A stretch of 15,270 nt of DNA, from contig CAIKYN010000236.1 in the NCBI GenBank assembly GCA_903831635.1, positions 1-15,270 on the forward strand, in the 5' to 3' direction. Below, piece by piece: positions 1 through 7,429 of the stretch; within the stretch, counting starts at the first letter, position 1, and each line of letters begins with the position of its first letter. Position numbers and translations under genes: made by a program. Below the pieces are notes generated by a model, which had not been told where the DNA came from, ran no database searches, and was given only the letters and a program-made list of their open reading frames with translations. This DNA is from an uncultured Spartobacteria bacterium (GTDB lineage: Bacteria; Verrucomicrobiota; Verrucomicrobiia; Chthoniobacterales; UBA6821).

Positions 1-163
1 AGGAGCTTTTGAATGTCGGAAGCTTTCCTCCGCAAGAGAAGGGGGTTCCGTGCTGTTGGTTGACGATGTGACGACGACCGGAGCAACGCTTGACGCCTGC
101 GCGATCGTTCTTAGAGAAGCGGGGATCACTGAAGTCACTGCGGTGGTGGTTGCGAGGGGGTAA
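1..163 (+). CDS. ComF-family phosphoribosyltransferase, 3' end only
   Basis: This is the C-terminal 53 residues of a gene that begins before the window; the frame starts at base 2 and ends at TAA 161-163. The visible protein contains GAFECRK followed by VLLVDDVTTTGATLDAC, the PRPP-binding loop of type I phosphoribosyltransferases (two acidic residues, then TTGAT), and ends VTAVVVARG. The GAF segment before the loop and the TTGATLDAC form fit the ComF/GntX family better than PyrE, Apt or Hpt. ComF-family proteins are linked to DNA uptake in naturally competent bacteria, but in most genomes their substrate is unknown, so the cellular role here is not established. The N-terminal zinc-binding cysteines usual for ComF would lie upstream and cannot be checked. 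Confidence 0.75.
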   Translation, partial: GAFECRKLSSAREGGSVLLVDDVTTTGATLDACAIVLREAGITEVTAVVVARG

Positions 164-186
164 TGGTAAATGGGAAATCGCTACTT

Positions 187-302
187 GGGGGATGAGATAT
201 GGGAGATAAGGGGCTAGGGATTCAAATCAGAGATGTTCTTTTCTCATCTTTTCCTCTGATGGATTTCCTAGATCCTAAACCCGATCCCCCATCAGACTTC
301 CC
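187..302. repeat. imperfect inverted repeat in the comF-accD gap
   Basis: The spacer between the ComF-family gene and accD (164-335) can fold back on itself. A left arm with gggggat, ctaggg and aatcag is mirrored by a right arm with ctgat, cctag and atccccc. The centre is AGATG near 231, a T-rich loop, then CATCT near 245. Pairing is patchy, with bulges. It may be a decayed palindromic intergenic element or part of a weak transcription stop. No run of T follows it, so I do not call it a terminator. Confidence 0.3.
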
Positions 303-335
303 AACCACCGCAGATTTGTTGCAGAATTGTAACCC

Positions 336-1178
336 ATGACGATTTTCAAAAAGCCGACCCTCAAGTTTTCGGGAAAAAATCGGCGCGAAATGCCCGAAGG
401 TCTCTGGACCAAGTGCCCCGGATGTTCAGAGATGGTTCATCATCTGGCCATCGAGGAGAATCTGCGCGTCTGCCCCAAGTGTGGCCATCATTTCGCCATG
501 GGGGCCCACGAGAGGATCTCGACACTGGTTGACGAGGGAACCTTCGAGGAGACGGATGCGGCGATGACGGCGGTCGATCCGCTCGGCTTCAAAGGTGTCG
601 CCACCTACGAGGATCGTCTCAAGACCTATCGGGAGAAGACAGGACTCGTCGACGCCGTGATCACGGGTTCTGGTGCTATGGGTGGACATCCCGTTGGACT
701 GGCGGTGATGGATTTTTCGTTCCTGGCGGCCACCATGGGATCTGTGGTCGGTGAGAAGATCACACGCATCATTGAGGCATCCACCAAGGCCAAGCGTCCG
801 GTGATCATTGTCTGTGCTTCCGGAGGAGCCCGTATGTACGAGGGGATGCTTTCCCTCATGCAGATGGCCAAAACAAGCGGCGCTCTTGCCCGTCATAGCG
901 AGGCGGGACTTCCTTACATCGCTGTGCTGACGAATCCGACAACGGCCGGTGTTATGGCCAGCTTTGCCACGCTCGGTGACATCGCGCTTGCGGAACCAAA
1001 GGCAATGATCGGATTTGCCGGTCCACGCGTGATTCGTGAGACCACGCATCAGGAGCTCCCCGAGGGCTTCCAGACCGCCGAGTTCTTGCTGGAACATGGT
1101 CTTATCGACGAGATCGTTCCGCGCGCAAAGATGCGTGAGACCATCATCACGATCATCGGGAACCTGATGGGGAAGTAG
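336..1178 (+). CDS. accD: acetyl-CoA carboxylase carboxyltransferase subunit beta
   Basis: AccD pairs with AccA to move the carboxyl group from carboxybiotin on AccB to acetyl-CoA, giving malonyl-CoA for fatty acid synthesis in the cytoplasm. The 280-residue length is normal (usually about 280-305). The N-terminal zinc ribbon is complete: CPGC at residues 27-30 and CPKC at 46-49, followed by GHHFAMGAHER. The crotonase-like fold carries the family signatures SGGARMYEG (about 163-171), SLMQMAKTSGALARH, PTTAGVMASFA and the acyl-CoA-site stretch GFAGPRVIRETT. The ATG start gives the canonical N-terminus (family members begin with a short basic stretch before the zinc ribbon). No Shine-Dalgarno sequence precedes it; the upstream bases are ttgtaaccc. 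folC follows 219 bp downstream, an order also found in proteobacteria. The gene looks intact. Confidence 0.97.
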   Translation: MTIFKKPTLKFSGKNRREMPEGLWTKCPGCSEMVHHLAIEENLRVCPKCGHHFAMGAHERISTLVDEGTFEETDAAMTAVDPLGFKGVATYEDRLKTYREKTGLVDAVITGSGAMGGHPVGLAVMDFSFLAATMGSVVGEKITRIIEASTKAKRPVIIVCASGGARMYEGMLSLMQMAKTSGALARHSEAGLPYIAVLTNPTTAGVMASFATLGDIALAEPKAMIGFAGPRVIRETTHQELPEGFQTAEFLLEHGLIDEIVPRAKMRETIITIIGNLMGK

Positions 1179-1193
1179 GGGAGGAGATAGCAG

Positions 1194-1383
1194 TCACAGG
1201 GATCAAGGGGATAAAAGGGATTGATGGATGTAACCCGCCCCTGAGTTCAGTGATGTTTTTTTATGCCGAAGACACCCTCTGGGGATCCATGCCACCATCG
1301 GTAAGCCAGGGCTAAAAGAACAAAGGATGAAACGACAGAGGGTATTTGTGGAAAAATCTCCTTCACCCCCTTGATCCCTGTGA
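1194..1383. repeat. 190-bp element with perfect 17-bp terminal inverted repeats
   Basis: tcacagggatcaagggg at 1194-1210 is the exact reverse complement of 1367-1383. The two arms enclose about 156 bp with no convincing gene. The element fills most of the accD-folC gap, and its right arm ends 14 bp before the folC ATG. The inner flanks of the arms (ataaaaggg on the left, aaaaatctcc on the right) keep some complementarity. It resembles a small non-autonomous inverted-repeat element, or a large stem that could affect folC expression. No target-site duplication is visible next to the arms. Confidence 0.6.
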
Positions 1384-1397
1384 GTTCATCCGACTTC

Positions 1398-2648
1398 ATG
1401 TCTTCCGTCTTATCCCCACTCGATTGGCTGATCGCCACTCAGTCCCGAGGTGTCCATCCGGGGCTTCATCGGATGGAGTGCCTTCTGGCGGCTCTCGGGA
1501 ATCCTGAGAGAAAGCTACGTTGCCTCCATGTGGCGGGAACCAATGGGAAGGGCTCTGTCTGCGCCGTTGCCGAATCTGTCCTCCGAAGCATGGGACTCCG
1601 TACCGGTCTTTACACATCCCCTCATCTGGTGAAGTTCGCAGAACGGATCCGGATCAATGGGGAGAATGTTGGGGATGACACGATCGATGCAGGGATCGTA
1701 CGGTTGAGGGAGATCACCGAGGAGTGGAGGGAGGAGGATCAGCCCACCTTTTTCGAGTTAGTGACGGCTTTGGCCTTCGATCTTTTTGATCGTGAAGGTT
1801 GTGAGGTGGTGGTTTTGGAGACTGGCCTTGGCGGTCGCCTCGATGCCACCAACATGGCTCCCAAGATTGCCTGCGCGATTACCCCCATTGCACTCGATCA
1901 TTCGGAGTGGTTGGGCGAAACGCTTACCGAGATCGCCCGGGAGAAGGCGGGGATCCTGCGGAAAGGAGTGCCCGCCGTCATCGCCCCTCAGGTGGAAGAG
2001 GCGGCTGCGGCCTTGTCGGCAGTTGCCGAGATGGTTGGCGCTCCCTGTGAGTGGGTTGAGGCTCCGCTATCTCCAGAGATCCAACTCGGCCTTGCCGGAT
2101 CCTATCAGCGATGGAATGCCGCTGTGGCTCTCGAAATGATCCGTGCGGCGGGATTCAAGCCCTCTCCCGAGGCCCTCGAGGCAGGGCTTCGTGCGGTTTG
2201 CTGGCCCGGTCGGTTCCAACGCTCGGACTTTCACGGTACTGAATTGGTCTTGGATGGAGCGCACAATCTCCACGCCGCCCGCCAACTTGCGATCACCTGG
2301 AGGGAGGTCTATGGGGAGCGACCCTGCCGACTGATCTTCGGGGCTCTCGCGGACAAGGATCCCTCGGCGATGCTAGCCGTATTGATGCCACTGGCTTCGG
2401 AGATCTTTCTTGTTCCGGTAGCCTCTCCTCGCTCGCTGGATCCTGCAAAAATTGCGTTGGGAGAGGGCCTCTCGGGTTGTTCACATCCCGTCCCCAAGCT
2501 CTATGGGGCACTTCGGGAAGCCTTTGAGGCCCTTCGAGAGCATGATTCTGGCTCCGGAGCCCCTTTTCTTCTGACCGGATCGCTCTTTCTGGTCGGAGAG
2601 GCCCTATCCTTGCTTTCCGGCGAGGCCTTCCTACCGCGCAGCCAATAG
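1398..2648 (+). CDS. folC: bifunctional folylpolyglutamate synthase / dihydrofolate synthase
   Basis: FolC is a cytoplasmic Mur-ligase-family enzyme that adds glutamate to folates using ATP; many bacterial members also make dihydrofolate from dihydropteroate. From the ATG at 1398 the protein has 416 residues, close to the usual 410-430. The N-terminal helix (SPLDWLIATQSRGVHPGLHRM) is followed by the P-loop HVAGTNGKGS with GTNGKGS at residues 47-53, then LYTSPHLVKFAERI, the ETGLGGRLDATN segment, ITPIALDHSEWLG with the metal-site histidine, the REKAGI lysine motif, and VLDGAHN near the start of the C-terminal domain. An upstream in-frame TTG (1371) and GTG (1380) exist, but family alignment favours ATG 1398. 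They also overlap the inverted repeat. No ribosome binding site is seen. Whether both activities are present cannot be told from motifs alone. Confidence 0.95.
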   Translation: MSSVLSPLDWLIATQSRGVHPGLHRMECLLAALGNPERKLRCLHVAGTNGKGSVCAVAESVLRSMGLRTGLYTSPHLVKFAERIRINGENVGDDTIDAGIVRLREITEEWREEDQPTFFELVTALAFDLFDREGCEVVVLETGLGGRLDATNMAPKIACAITPIALDHSEWLGETLTEIAREKAGILRKGVPAVIAPQVEEAAAALSAVAEMVGAPCEWVEAPLSPEIQLGLAGSYQRWNAAVALEMIRAAGFKPSPEALEAGLRAVCWPGRFQRSDFHGTELVLDGAHNLHAARQLAITWREVYGERPCRLIFGALADKDPSAMLAVLMPLASEIFLVPVASPRSLDPAKIALGEGLSGCSHPVPKLYGALREAFEALREHDSGSGAPFLLTGSLFLVGEALSLLSGEAFLPRSQ

Positions 2649-2665
2649 GGGAGAGCCCCCCGACG

Positions 2666-2690
2666 TGCCCAGAGGTGGGGCAATCTTTTT
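2666..2690 (+). terminator. candidate intrinsic terminator after folC
   Basis: TGCCC and GGGCA enclose a 7-base loop and are followed by ATCTTTTT. The stem is short (5 bp), though an alternative pairing of the earlier GCCCC (2655-2659) with GGGGC (2677-2681) is possible. It starts 18 bp after the folC stop. Confidence 0.45.
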
Positions 2691-2739
2691 CCAAGGTTTA
2701 GTTATTCACAAAGCTTTCTTGTGCTTGCTGAGGCGATCC

Positions 2740-2775
2740 CAGGGCGGGAAAATCATTATCCCGCCCCTGTTTTTT
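2740..2775 (+). terminator. GC-rich hairpin with T6 tail before the nrd promoter
   Basis: CAGGGCGGGA at 2740-2749 pairs with TCCCGCCCCTG at 2759-2769, with one bulged base, and six T residues follow directly. This is a good Rho-independent terminator. It would isolate the nrd transcript from folC read-through. Confidence 0.7.
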
Positions 2776-2776
2776 A

Positions 2777-2855
2777 CCCCCGCAAAAGAGAAAAAAGAAA
2801 AAAGAAGAATTTATAACAAATCTCGTTGACCCGATGTCGCTGTCTGACCTACAAA
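2777..2855 (+). promoter_or_regulatory. candidate nrdAB promoter with A-rich upstream tract
   Basis: TTGACC at 2826-2831 resembles a sigma70 -35 box. TACAAA at 2850-2855, after an 18-bp spacer, resembles a -10 box. Directly upstream (about 2783-2820) lies a run of A-rich purine tracts and aatttataacaaat, resembling an UP element. A start near 2862 would leave a leader of about 36 nt and place the NrdR box inside the initially transcribed region. The -10 match is imperfect, so the exact start is uncertain. Confidence 0.5.
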
Positions 2856-2877
2856 TTGCGGCCACCCGATCCTCGAG

Positions 2878-2893
2878 ACACAACATATAGTGT
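2878..2893 (+). promoter_or_regulatory. NrdR box upstream of nrdA
   Basis: acacaacatatagtgt matches the NrdR operator consensus acaCwAtATaTwGtgt at 15 of 16 positions and is partly palindromic. NrdR is an ATP-cone repressor that shuts off ribonucleotide reductase genes when dATP is high. NrdR sites usually come as pairs about 31-32 bp apart. A degenerate second copy (9 of 16) sits at 2846-2861, exactly 32 bp upstream and overlapping the proposed -10 box. The box ends 4 bp before the chosen nrdA ATG. Confidence 0.75.
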
Positions 2894-2897
2894 TTTT

Positions 2898-5783
2898 ATG
2901 GAACTTTTCCCAAAAACCCCAAAGCCCCTCCCTAAATCCATGGAACCACTCTCCGGCCAACTCTCCCTAAGCGGGGTCGACCCACTTCAGGGTCGTGAAT
3001 TCACCGTCCGCAAGCGTGATGGTCGTAGCGAACCCTTCAATGAGGAGCGGATCCGATTGGCTGTCGAGAGCGCACTCAAGGCTGATCGTGATATTCCCAG
3101 TGACTATTCCCTCTCTCCGGAGGATCACGCCGCGGCTCTTTCGGTGACATCTGCTGTGGTTCAGCGCCTCTTCAGCCGCGCCGCCCGTGGCGAGGAGCTC
3201 GAGATCGAGCGTGTCCAGGATGCCGTGGAGGAGGCACTTATGGTTCAGGGACACGTCCAGGTAGCCCGCCGCTACATCATTTACCGTGAGGACCGCCGTA
3301 AAGCCCGTGCCCTGCGTGGAGACCGCGATCTTTCCGGTCATGTTCAGGCCGAGCTTCATGTCACCCTCCGTGACGGCAGCAAGGAGATCTTGGAGCCCCA
3401 GCGTATCCGCCGCACCCTGATCCGCGCCTGCCGAGGGTTTGAGGACCGCTGCGAGGCCCGTGAGATGGCTGATGAGACGATGAGGAGCCTCTACGATGGC
3501 GTCCGCATCGATGAGATCGAGAAGGCGATGATCTTTGCCGCCAAGTCCCGCATCGAGCAGGATCCTGCCTACGGCTATGTCACCGCCCGCCTGTTGCTGA
3601 ATGTGATCTATGGGGAGACGCTTCCCGGCTTCGAACACTACCACGATGTCACGGTCGCCCACGCGACACGCTTCAAGGCCTACATTGAGGAGGGGATCGC
3701 TGCCGGCCGGCTCGCCCCCGCGCTTCTGGAGTTTGATTTGGAGAAGATCGCCGCCGCCCTCAGGCCCGAGCGTGACCTGCTTTTCAACTACATGGGACTG
3801 CAGACCATCTACGACCGCTACCTGATCCACATTGGCGGCCGCCGTATCGAGTCGCCCCAGTTCTTCTGGATGCGTGTCTGCCTTGGCCTCGCGATCAATG
3901 AGGGTACTCAGAAGAATGAGCGTGCCATCGAGTTCTACGAACTCCTCTCCAGTTTCCTCTTCACCTCCTCCACACCGACCCTCTTCAACAGCGGCACCCT
4001 GCACCCGCAGCTCAGTTCCTGCTACCTGACGACGGTCATGGACGACCTCGACCACATCTTCAAGTGCATCAGCGACGATGCCAAGCTCTCGAAGTGGGCT
4101 GGCGGCCTCGGTAACGACTGGACCAACGTCCGCGCGACCGGTTCCCTCATCAAGGGGACCAACGGCGAGAGCCAAGGTGTCATTCCTTTCCTCAAGGTGG
4201 CCAACGATACCGCCGTCGCCGTGAACCAAGGCGGCAAGCGCAAGGGGGCGATGTGCGCCTACCTCGAGACCTGGCACCTCGATATCGAGGACTTCCTTGA
4301 GCTTCGCAAGAATGTGGGTGACGAGCGCCGCCGCACCCACGACATGAATACCGCTAACTGGATCCCCGACCTCTTCATGAAGCGGGTCAAGGAGAACGGC
4401 CAGTGGACCCTATTCAGCCCGAGCGATGTCTCCGACTTGCACGACCTCTACGGCCGCGCCTTCGAAGAGCGCTACAGCGAGTACGAGGCGATGGCCGATC
4501 GCGGTGAGATCGCCCTCTTCAAGCGGGTCGAGGCAGCCGTCATCTGGCGCAAGATCCTCTCCATGGTCTTCGAGACAGGCCATCCTTGGATCACCTTCAA
4601 GGATCCCTCCAACCTCCGCTCCCCTCAGGATCACCAGGGAGTCGTCCACAGCTCCAACCTCTGCACCGAGATCCTGCTCAATACCTCCGCCGAGGAGACA
4701 GCCGTCTGCAACCTTGGCTCCATCGGACTTCCCCTTCATGTCACTGAGAATGGTCTCGACCTGGCCCTTCTGGAGAAGACCATCCGGACCGCCATGCGGA
4801 TGCTCGATAACGTCATCGACATCAACTACTACCCAACCCCCGAGGCGAGGAATGCGAACCTCCGTCACCGCCCCGTCGGTCTCGGACTCATGGGCTTCCA
4901 GGATGCTCTCTACAAGCTCAAGATCAGCTATGCGAGCAATGAGGCCGTGACCTTTGCCGACACCAGTATGGAGGCGATCTCCTACTTCGCCATCCTGGCC
5001 TCCACGGAGCTTGCCGCCGAGCGTGGTGCCTACGAGAGCTACAAGGGATCGAAGTGGGATCGCGGCCTCCTGCCGATCGACACCATCGATCTCCTCGAGC
5101 AGGAGCGTGGGATGCCCGTGAGCATGGATCGCTCCTCCACCCTCGATTGGAATGTCATCCGTGCCGCCGTCCGGAAGCATGGCATGCGCAACAGCAACAC
5201 CATGGCGATCGCCCCGACCGCCACGATCTCCAACATCACCGGTGTCTCCCAGTCGATCGAGCCAACCTTCAAGAACCTCTTTGCCAAGGGCAACCTGAGC
5301 GGTGACTTCACCGTCATCAACAGCTACCTCGTCGAGGACCTCAAGGCGCTCGGCATTTGGGATCGCAAGATGCTCGAGGAGCTCAAATACAAGGATGGCT
5401 CCATCCTCGGTATCGACCGTATTCCCGAGAATATCCGCGAGATCTACCGCACCGCCTTCGAGGTGGAGCCGGGCTGGTACATCGAATGCGCCAGCCGCCG
5501 CCAGAAGTGGATCGACATGGGTCAGTCGCTGAACCTCTACATCGCCGCTCCGAGCGGCAAGAGGCTCAACGACATGTACCTCCATGCTTGGGAGACGGGT
5601 CTTAAGACCACTTACTACCTACGTGCCACGGCCGCTTCCACGGTTGAGCAGAGCACCAGTCAGGCCCGTCCTAACTGGGTCAATCAGCCCAAAAAAGCTG
5701 CGAAGGAGTTCACCCCCGAGCAGGCGGCTGCCTGCAGCATCGAGGCGATGCGCAACGGAGGTGAATGCGAAGCCTGCCAGTAA
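2898..5783 (+). CDS. nrdA: ribonucleoside-diphosphate reductase, large (alpha) subunit
   Basis: NrdA holds the active site that reduces ribonucleoside diphosphates to deoxyribonucleotides, using a radical supplied by NrdB. From ATG 2898 it has 961 residues, longer than the 761 of E. coli because it has two N-terminal ATP-cones in tandem. The first starts at REFTVRKRDGRSEPFN (about residue 34) and the second at LHVTLRDGSKEILEP (about residue 153). Catalytic positions are intact: Cys375 in SSCYL, Asn587, Cys589 and Glu591 in NLCTEI, and Cys604 in CNLGS. The radical-path tyrosines are Tyr906-Tyr907 in TTYYLR. The C-terminal redox pair is Cys957 and Cys960 in GECEACQ, a CxxC rather than the CxxxxC of E. 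coli. An in-frame TTG at 2826 is rejected because it lies in the promoter and operator. ATG 2940 is a possible alternative start. nrdB follows after 116 bp. Confidence 0.97.
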   Translation: MELFPKTPKPLPKSMEPLSGQLSLSGVDPLQGREFTVRKRDGRSEPFNEERIRLAVESALKADRDIPSDYSLSPEDHAAALSVTSAVVQRLFSRAARGEELEIERVQDAVEEALMVQGHVQVARRYIIYREDRRKARALRGDRDLSGHVQAELHVTLRDGSKEILEPQRIRRTLIRACRGFEDRCEAREMADETMRSLYDGVRIDEIEKAMIFAAKSRIEQDPAYGYVTARLLLNVIYGETLPGFEHYHDVTVAHATRFKAYIEEGIAAGRLAPALLEFDLEKIAAALRPERDLLFNYMGLQTIYDRYLIHIGGRRIESPQFFWMRVCLGLAINEGTQKNERAIEFYELLSSFLFTSSTPTLFNSGTLHPQLSSCYLTTVMDDLDHIFKCISDDAKLSKWAGGLGNDWTNVRATGSLIKGTNGESQGVIPFLKVANDTAVAVNQGGKRKGAMCAYLETWHLDIEDFLELRKNVGDERRRTHDMNTANWIPDLFMKRVKENGQWTLFSPSDVSDLHDLYGRAFEERYSEYEAMADRGEIALFKRVEAAVIWRKILSMVFETGHPWITFKDPSNLRSPQDHQGVVHSSNLCTEILLNTSAEETAVCNLGSIGLPLHVTENGLDLALLEKTIRTAMRMLDNVIDINYYPTPEARNANLRHRPVGLGLMGFQDALYKLKISYASNEAVTFADTSMEAISYFAILASTELAAERGAYESYKGSKWDRGLLPIDTIDLLEQERGMPVSMDRSSTLDWNVIRAAVRKHGMRNSNTMAIAPTATISNITGVSQSIEPTFKNLFAKGNLSGDFTVINSYLVEDLKALGIWDRKMLEELKYKDGSILGIDRIPENIREIYRTAFEVEPGWYIECASRRQKWIDMGQSLNLYIAAPSGKRLNDMYLHAWETGLKTTYYLRATAASTVEQSTSQARPNWVNQPKKAAKEFTPEQAAACSIEAMRNGGECEACQ

Positions 5784-5899
5784 TTCTTCCTCCTTTCACA
5801 ATTCCCCACCCCAACCCGTCGCCAAGCAACTCAACACAAGACCCACGCTGGAAAAAACGACACTCCTCACGTAACTTAACACCCAACGAACCCACCACC

Positions 5900-6961
5900 A
5901 TGTCCTGCTGCTCCTCCTCCGATAGACCCGCCACCTTCCACGACCTCACCAAGCGGATCGATCCCGATCAGAAACGCCTGGTCAACTGCAAGCAGGTCGA
6001 TGTGAACCAGCTCATGCCCCTGAAGTACACCTGGGCCTGGGATTACTACACCAAGGGCTGCGCCAACCACTGGATGCCGAATGAGATCCCGATGCAGCGC
6101 GATATCGAGCTCTGGAAGTCCAACAAGCTCACCGCCGACGAGCGTCAGGTCATCATGCGGAATCTCGGCTTCTTCAGCACTGCTGAGAGCCTTGTCGGGA
6201 ACAACATCGTGCTCGCAATCTTCAAGCACGTCACCAACCCCGAGGCCCGTCAGTACATGCTTCGCCAGGCCTTCGAGGAGGCGATCCACACCCACACCTT
6301 CCAGTACATCGTCGAGAGCCTTGCGCTTGATCAGCGTGAGATTTTCAACATGTACCACGAGGTGAATTCCATTAACGACAAGGATGCCTTTGAGATGACC
6401 CTCACCGCTTCCATCATGGAGGAGGGCTTCTCCACCGACACCATCGAGGGGCTTCAGAAGTTCCTGAAGAACCTGGTCGGCTTCTACGTCATCATGGAGG
6501 GAATCTTCTTCTACAGCGGCTTCGTGATGCTCCTCTCCTTCAAGCGCCAGAACAAGATGGTCGGCATCGGCCAGCAGTTCGAGTACATCATGCGCGACGA
6601 GTCGATCCACCTGAACTTCGGTATCGACCTTATCAACGGCATCCGCGAGGAGAATCCCGAGGCTTGGACTCCGGAACTCGAGGCCGAAGTGCGCGCCATG
6701 ATCCTCAAGGCCGTCGAGCTTGAGATCGCTTACGCTCAGGATTGCATGCCCCGCGGCATCCTTGGACTGAATGCCGGTCTCTTCCGCGAGTATGTCCAGT
6801 ACATCGCTGATCGTCGCTTCGACCGCCTCCACATGCCCCAGGAGTTCGGTAGTCAGAATCCCTTCCCATGGATGAGCGAGGTGGCCGACCTTTCCAAGGA
6901 GGCGAACTTCTTCGAGACCAAGGTGACGGCCTACCAGAATGCAGGTGCGTTGGAGTGGTAA
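5900..6961 (+). CDS. nrdB: ribonucleoside-diphosphate reductase, small (beta) subunit, subclass Ic type
   Basis: NrdB assembles the metal cofactor that starts the radical transfer to NrdA. From ATG 5900 it has 353 residues. An in-frame ATG at 5765 would add a Pro/Ser-rich stretch overlapping the end of nrdA and is not family-like. The ferritin-like metal ligands are Glu96 (TAES), Glu127 and His130 (EEAIHTH), Glu200 (IMEGIFF), and Glu234 and His237 (RDESIH). The position of the radical tyrosine of E. coli (Tyr122) is Phe134 (EAIHTHTF), and the first ligand is Glu rather than Asp. Both are hallmarks of the Chlamydia trachomatis class Ic enzyme, which uses a Mn/Fe centre instead of a tyrosyl radical. 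The stretches MEGIFFYSGFVM and HLNFGIDLINGI and the ending FFETKVTAYQ are also close to the chlamydial protein as I remember it. The Mn/Fe cofactor is inferred. It probably shares the nrdA transcript. Confidence 0.96.
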   Translation: MSCCSSSDRPATFHDLTKRIDPDQKRLVNCKQVDVNQLMPLKYTWAWDYYTKGCANHWMPNEIPMQRDIELWKSNKLTADERQVIMRNLGFFSTAESLVGNNIVLAIFKHVTNPEARQYMLRQAFEEAIHTHTFQYIVESLALDQREIFNMYHEVNSINDKDAFEMTLTASIMEEGFSTDTIEGLQKFLKNLVGFYVIMEGIFFYSGFVMLLSFKRQNKMVGIGQQFEYIMRDESIHLNFGIDLINGIREENPEAWTPELEAEVRAMILKAVELEIAYAQDCMPRGILGLNAGLFREYVQYIADRRFDRLHMPQEFGSQNPFPWMSEVADLSKEANFFETKVTAYQNAGALEW

Positions 6962-6982
6962 GTCTTAGCTTAAAACATTAAG

Positions 6983-7025
6983 GATTTCCTCCCCGAGACC
7001 CCGTGGTTTTGCCATGGGGAAATCC
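6983..7025 (+). other. imperfect hairpin after nrdB
   Basis: GGATTTCC at 6983 and GGAAATCC ending near 7025 can pair. Inside them CCGTGG pairs with CCATGG around a TTTTG loop, with a bulge on the left side. It precedes the stronger hairpin at 7036 and may help end or protect the nrdB transcript. Confidence 0.35.
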
Positions 7026-7035
7026 ACCCAGAGGC

Positions 7036-7070
7036 AGCCCGCAATCGAGAGATTGCGGGCTGTTCCTTTT
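7036..7070 (+). terminator. perfect 11-bp hairpin terminator of nrdAB
   Basis: AGCCCGCAATC at 7036-7046 and GATTGCGGGCT at 7051-7061 form a perfect stem closed by a GAGA tetraloop, followed by GTTCCTTTT. The T tract is interrupted, but the stem is strong and sits 74 bp after the nrdB stop. It is the likely end of the nrd operon. Confidence 0.75.
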
Positions 7071-7246
7071 CCGGCAATCCGTGGCGGGGTTTCCTTTGGA
7101 GGCAAGGTCGATATGGGTCGAGGTGCCAGAATCTCTTTTGCCCATTCAACCGTCACCCTGCAAGTCGGGAGAGCGGGTCGCGAGCAATTAGCCCAGGTGT
7201 TTCCCTAGAGCAGTTTCTTTTTATCTTGTCGCAATGAGGAAGAAGG

Positions 7247-7328
7247 TAGCCACAAGATGCACAGAATGCACAGGAGGATATTTCCTCTGCCCTGTTTGAT
7301 TTTGAGCTTTTTGTGCCTTTTGTGGCCA
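7247..7328. repeat. 82-bp imperfect palindrome (CCACAA/TTGTGG type)
   Basis: The left arm at 7247-7272 (tagccacaagatgcacagaa...) and the right arm at 7303-7328 (...tttttgtgccttttgtggcca) are inverted copies matching at 20 of 26 positions. Between them GAGGA, TATT and TCCTC form a small inner hairpin. The whole could fold into one long cruciform. Its form, with repeated CACA-containing steps, resembles dispersed intergenic palindromes known in several bacterial genomes. Only one copy is present in this window. Confidence 0.55.
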
Positions 7329-7374
7329 ATCCTCTCAGTTTTTATCCTTGTAAACTAAGCGACATATTAAACCA

Positions 7375-7388
7375 AAATCGCTCTAGAA
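7375..7388 (+). repeat. direct repeat flanking vapBC, left copy
   Basis: aaatcgctctagaa matches aaaccgctctagaa at 8232-8245 at 13 of 14 positions. The two copies lie 102 bp before vapB and 131 bp after vapC. They could mark the ends of an inserted segment; no integrase or transposase is present. Confidence 0.35.
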
Positions 7389-7429
7389 AGCCACACGCCA
7401 GTTTATACCATTCTAGCTATAGATAAATA

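Noticed and set aside
1..163. PyrE (orotate phosphoribosyltransferase) as identity of the first fragment
   Set aside because: The GAF segment and TTGATLDAC form fit ComF; PyrE typically has a different residue set in the loop and a longer C-terminal region.
1371..1397. Upstream TTG or GTG start for folC
   Set aside because: It would add residues encoded inside the right inverted-repeat arm; ATG 1398 gives the family N-terminus.
2826..2897. TTG start for nrdA
   Set aside because: The added 24 codons overlap the proposed promoter and the NrdR box and are not conserved in type.
2967..5585. Two long open frames on the minus strand opposite nrdA (457 and 391 codons)
   Set aside because: They mirror a strongly codon-biased, GC-rich gene whose motifs are unmistakable on the + strand. 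The antisense products show no domain pattern.
5765..5899. Upstream ATG start for nrdB overlapping the nrdA end
   Set aside because: It adds a Pro/Ser-rich segment unlike any NrdB; ATG 5900 gives a normal length.
5876..6832. 318-codon minus-strand frame opposite nrdB
   Set aside because: This is a shadow of nrdB codon bias; it is rich in Val, Leu, Asp and Gly without motifs.
7003..7208. Two overlapping short + strand frames after nrdB
   Set aside because: They run through the terminator hairpin, have no recognisable motif and no start signal.
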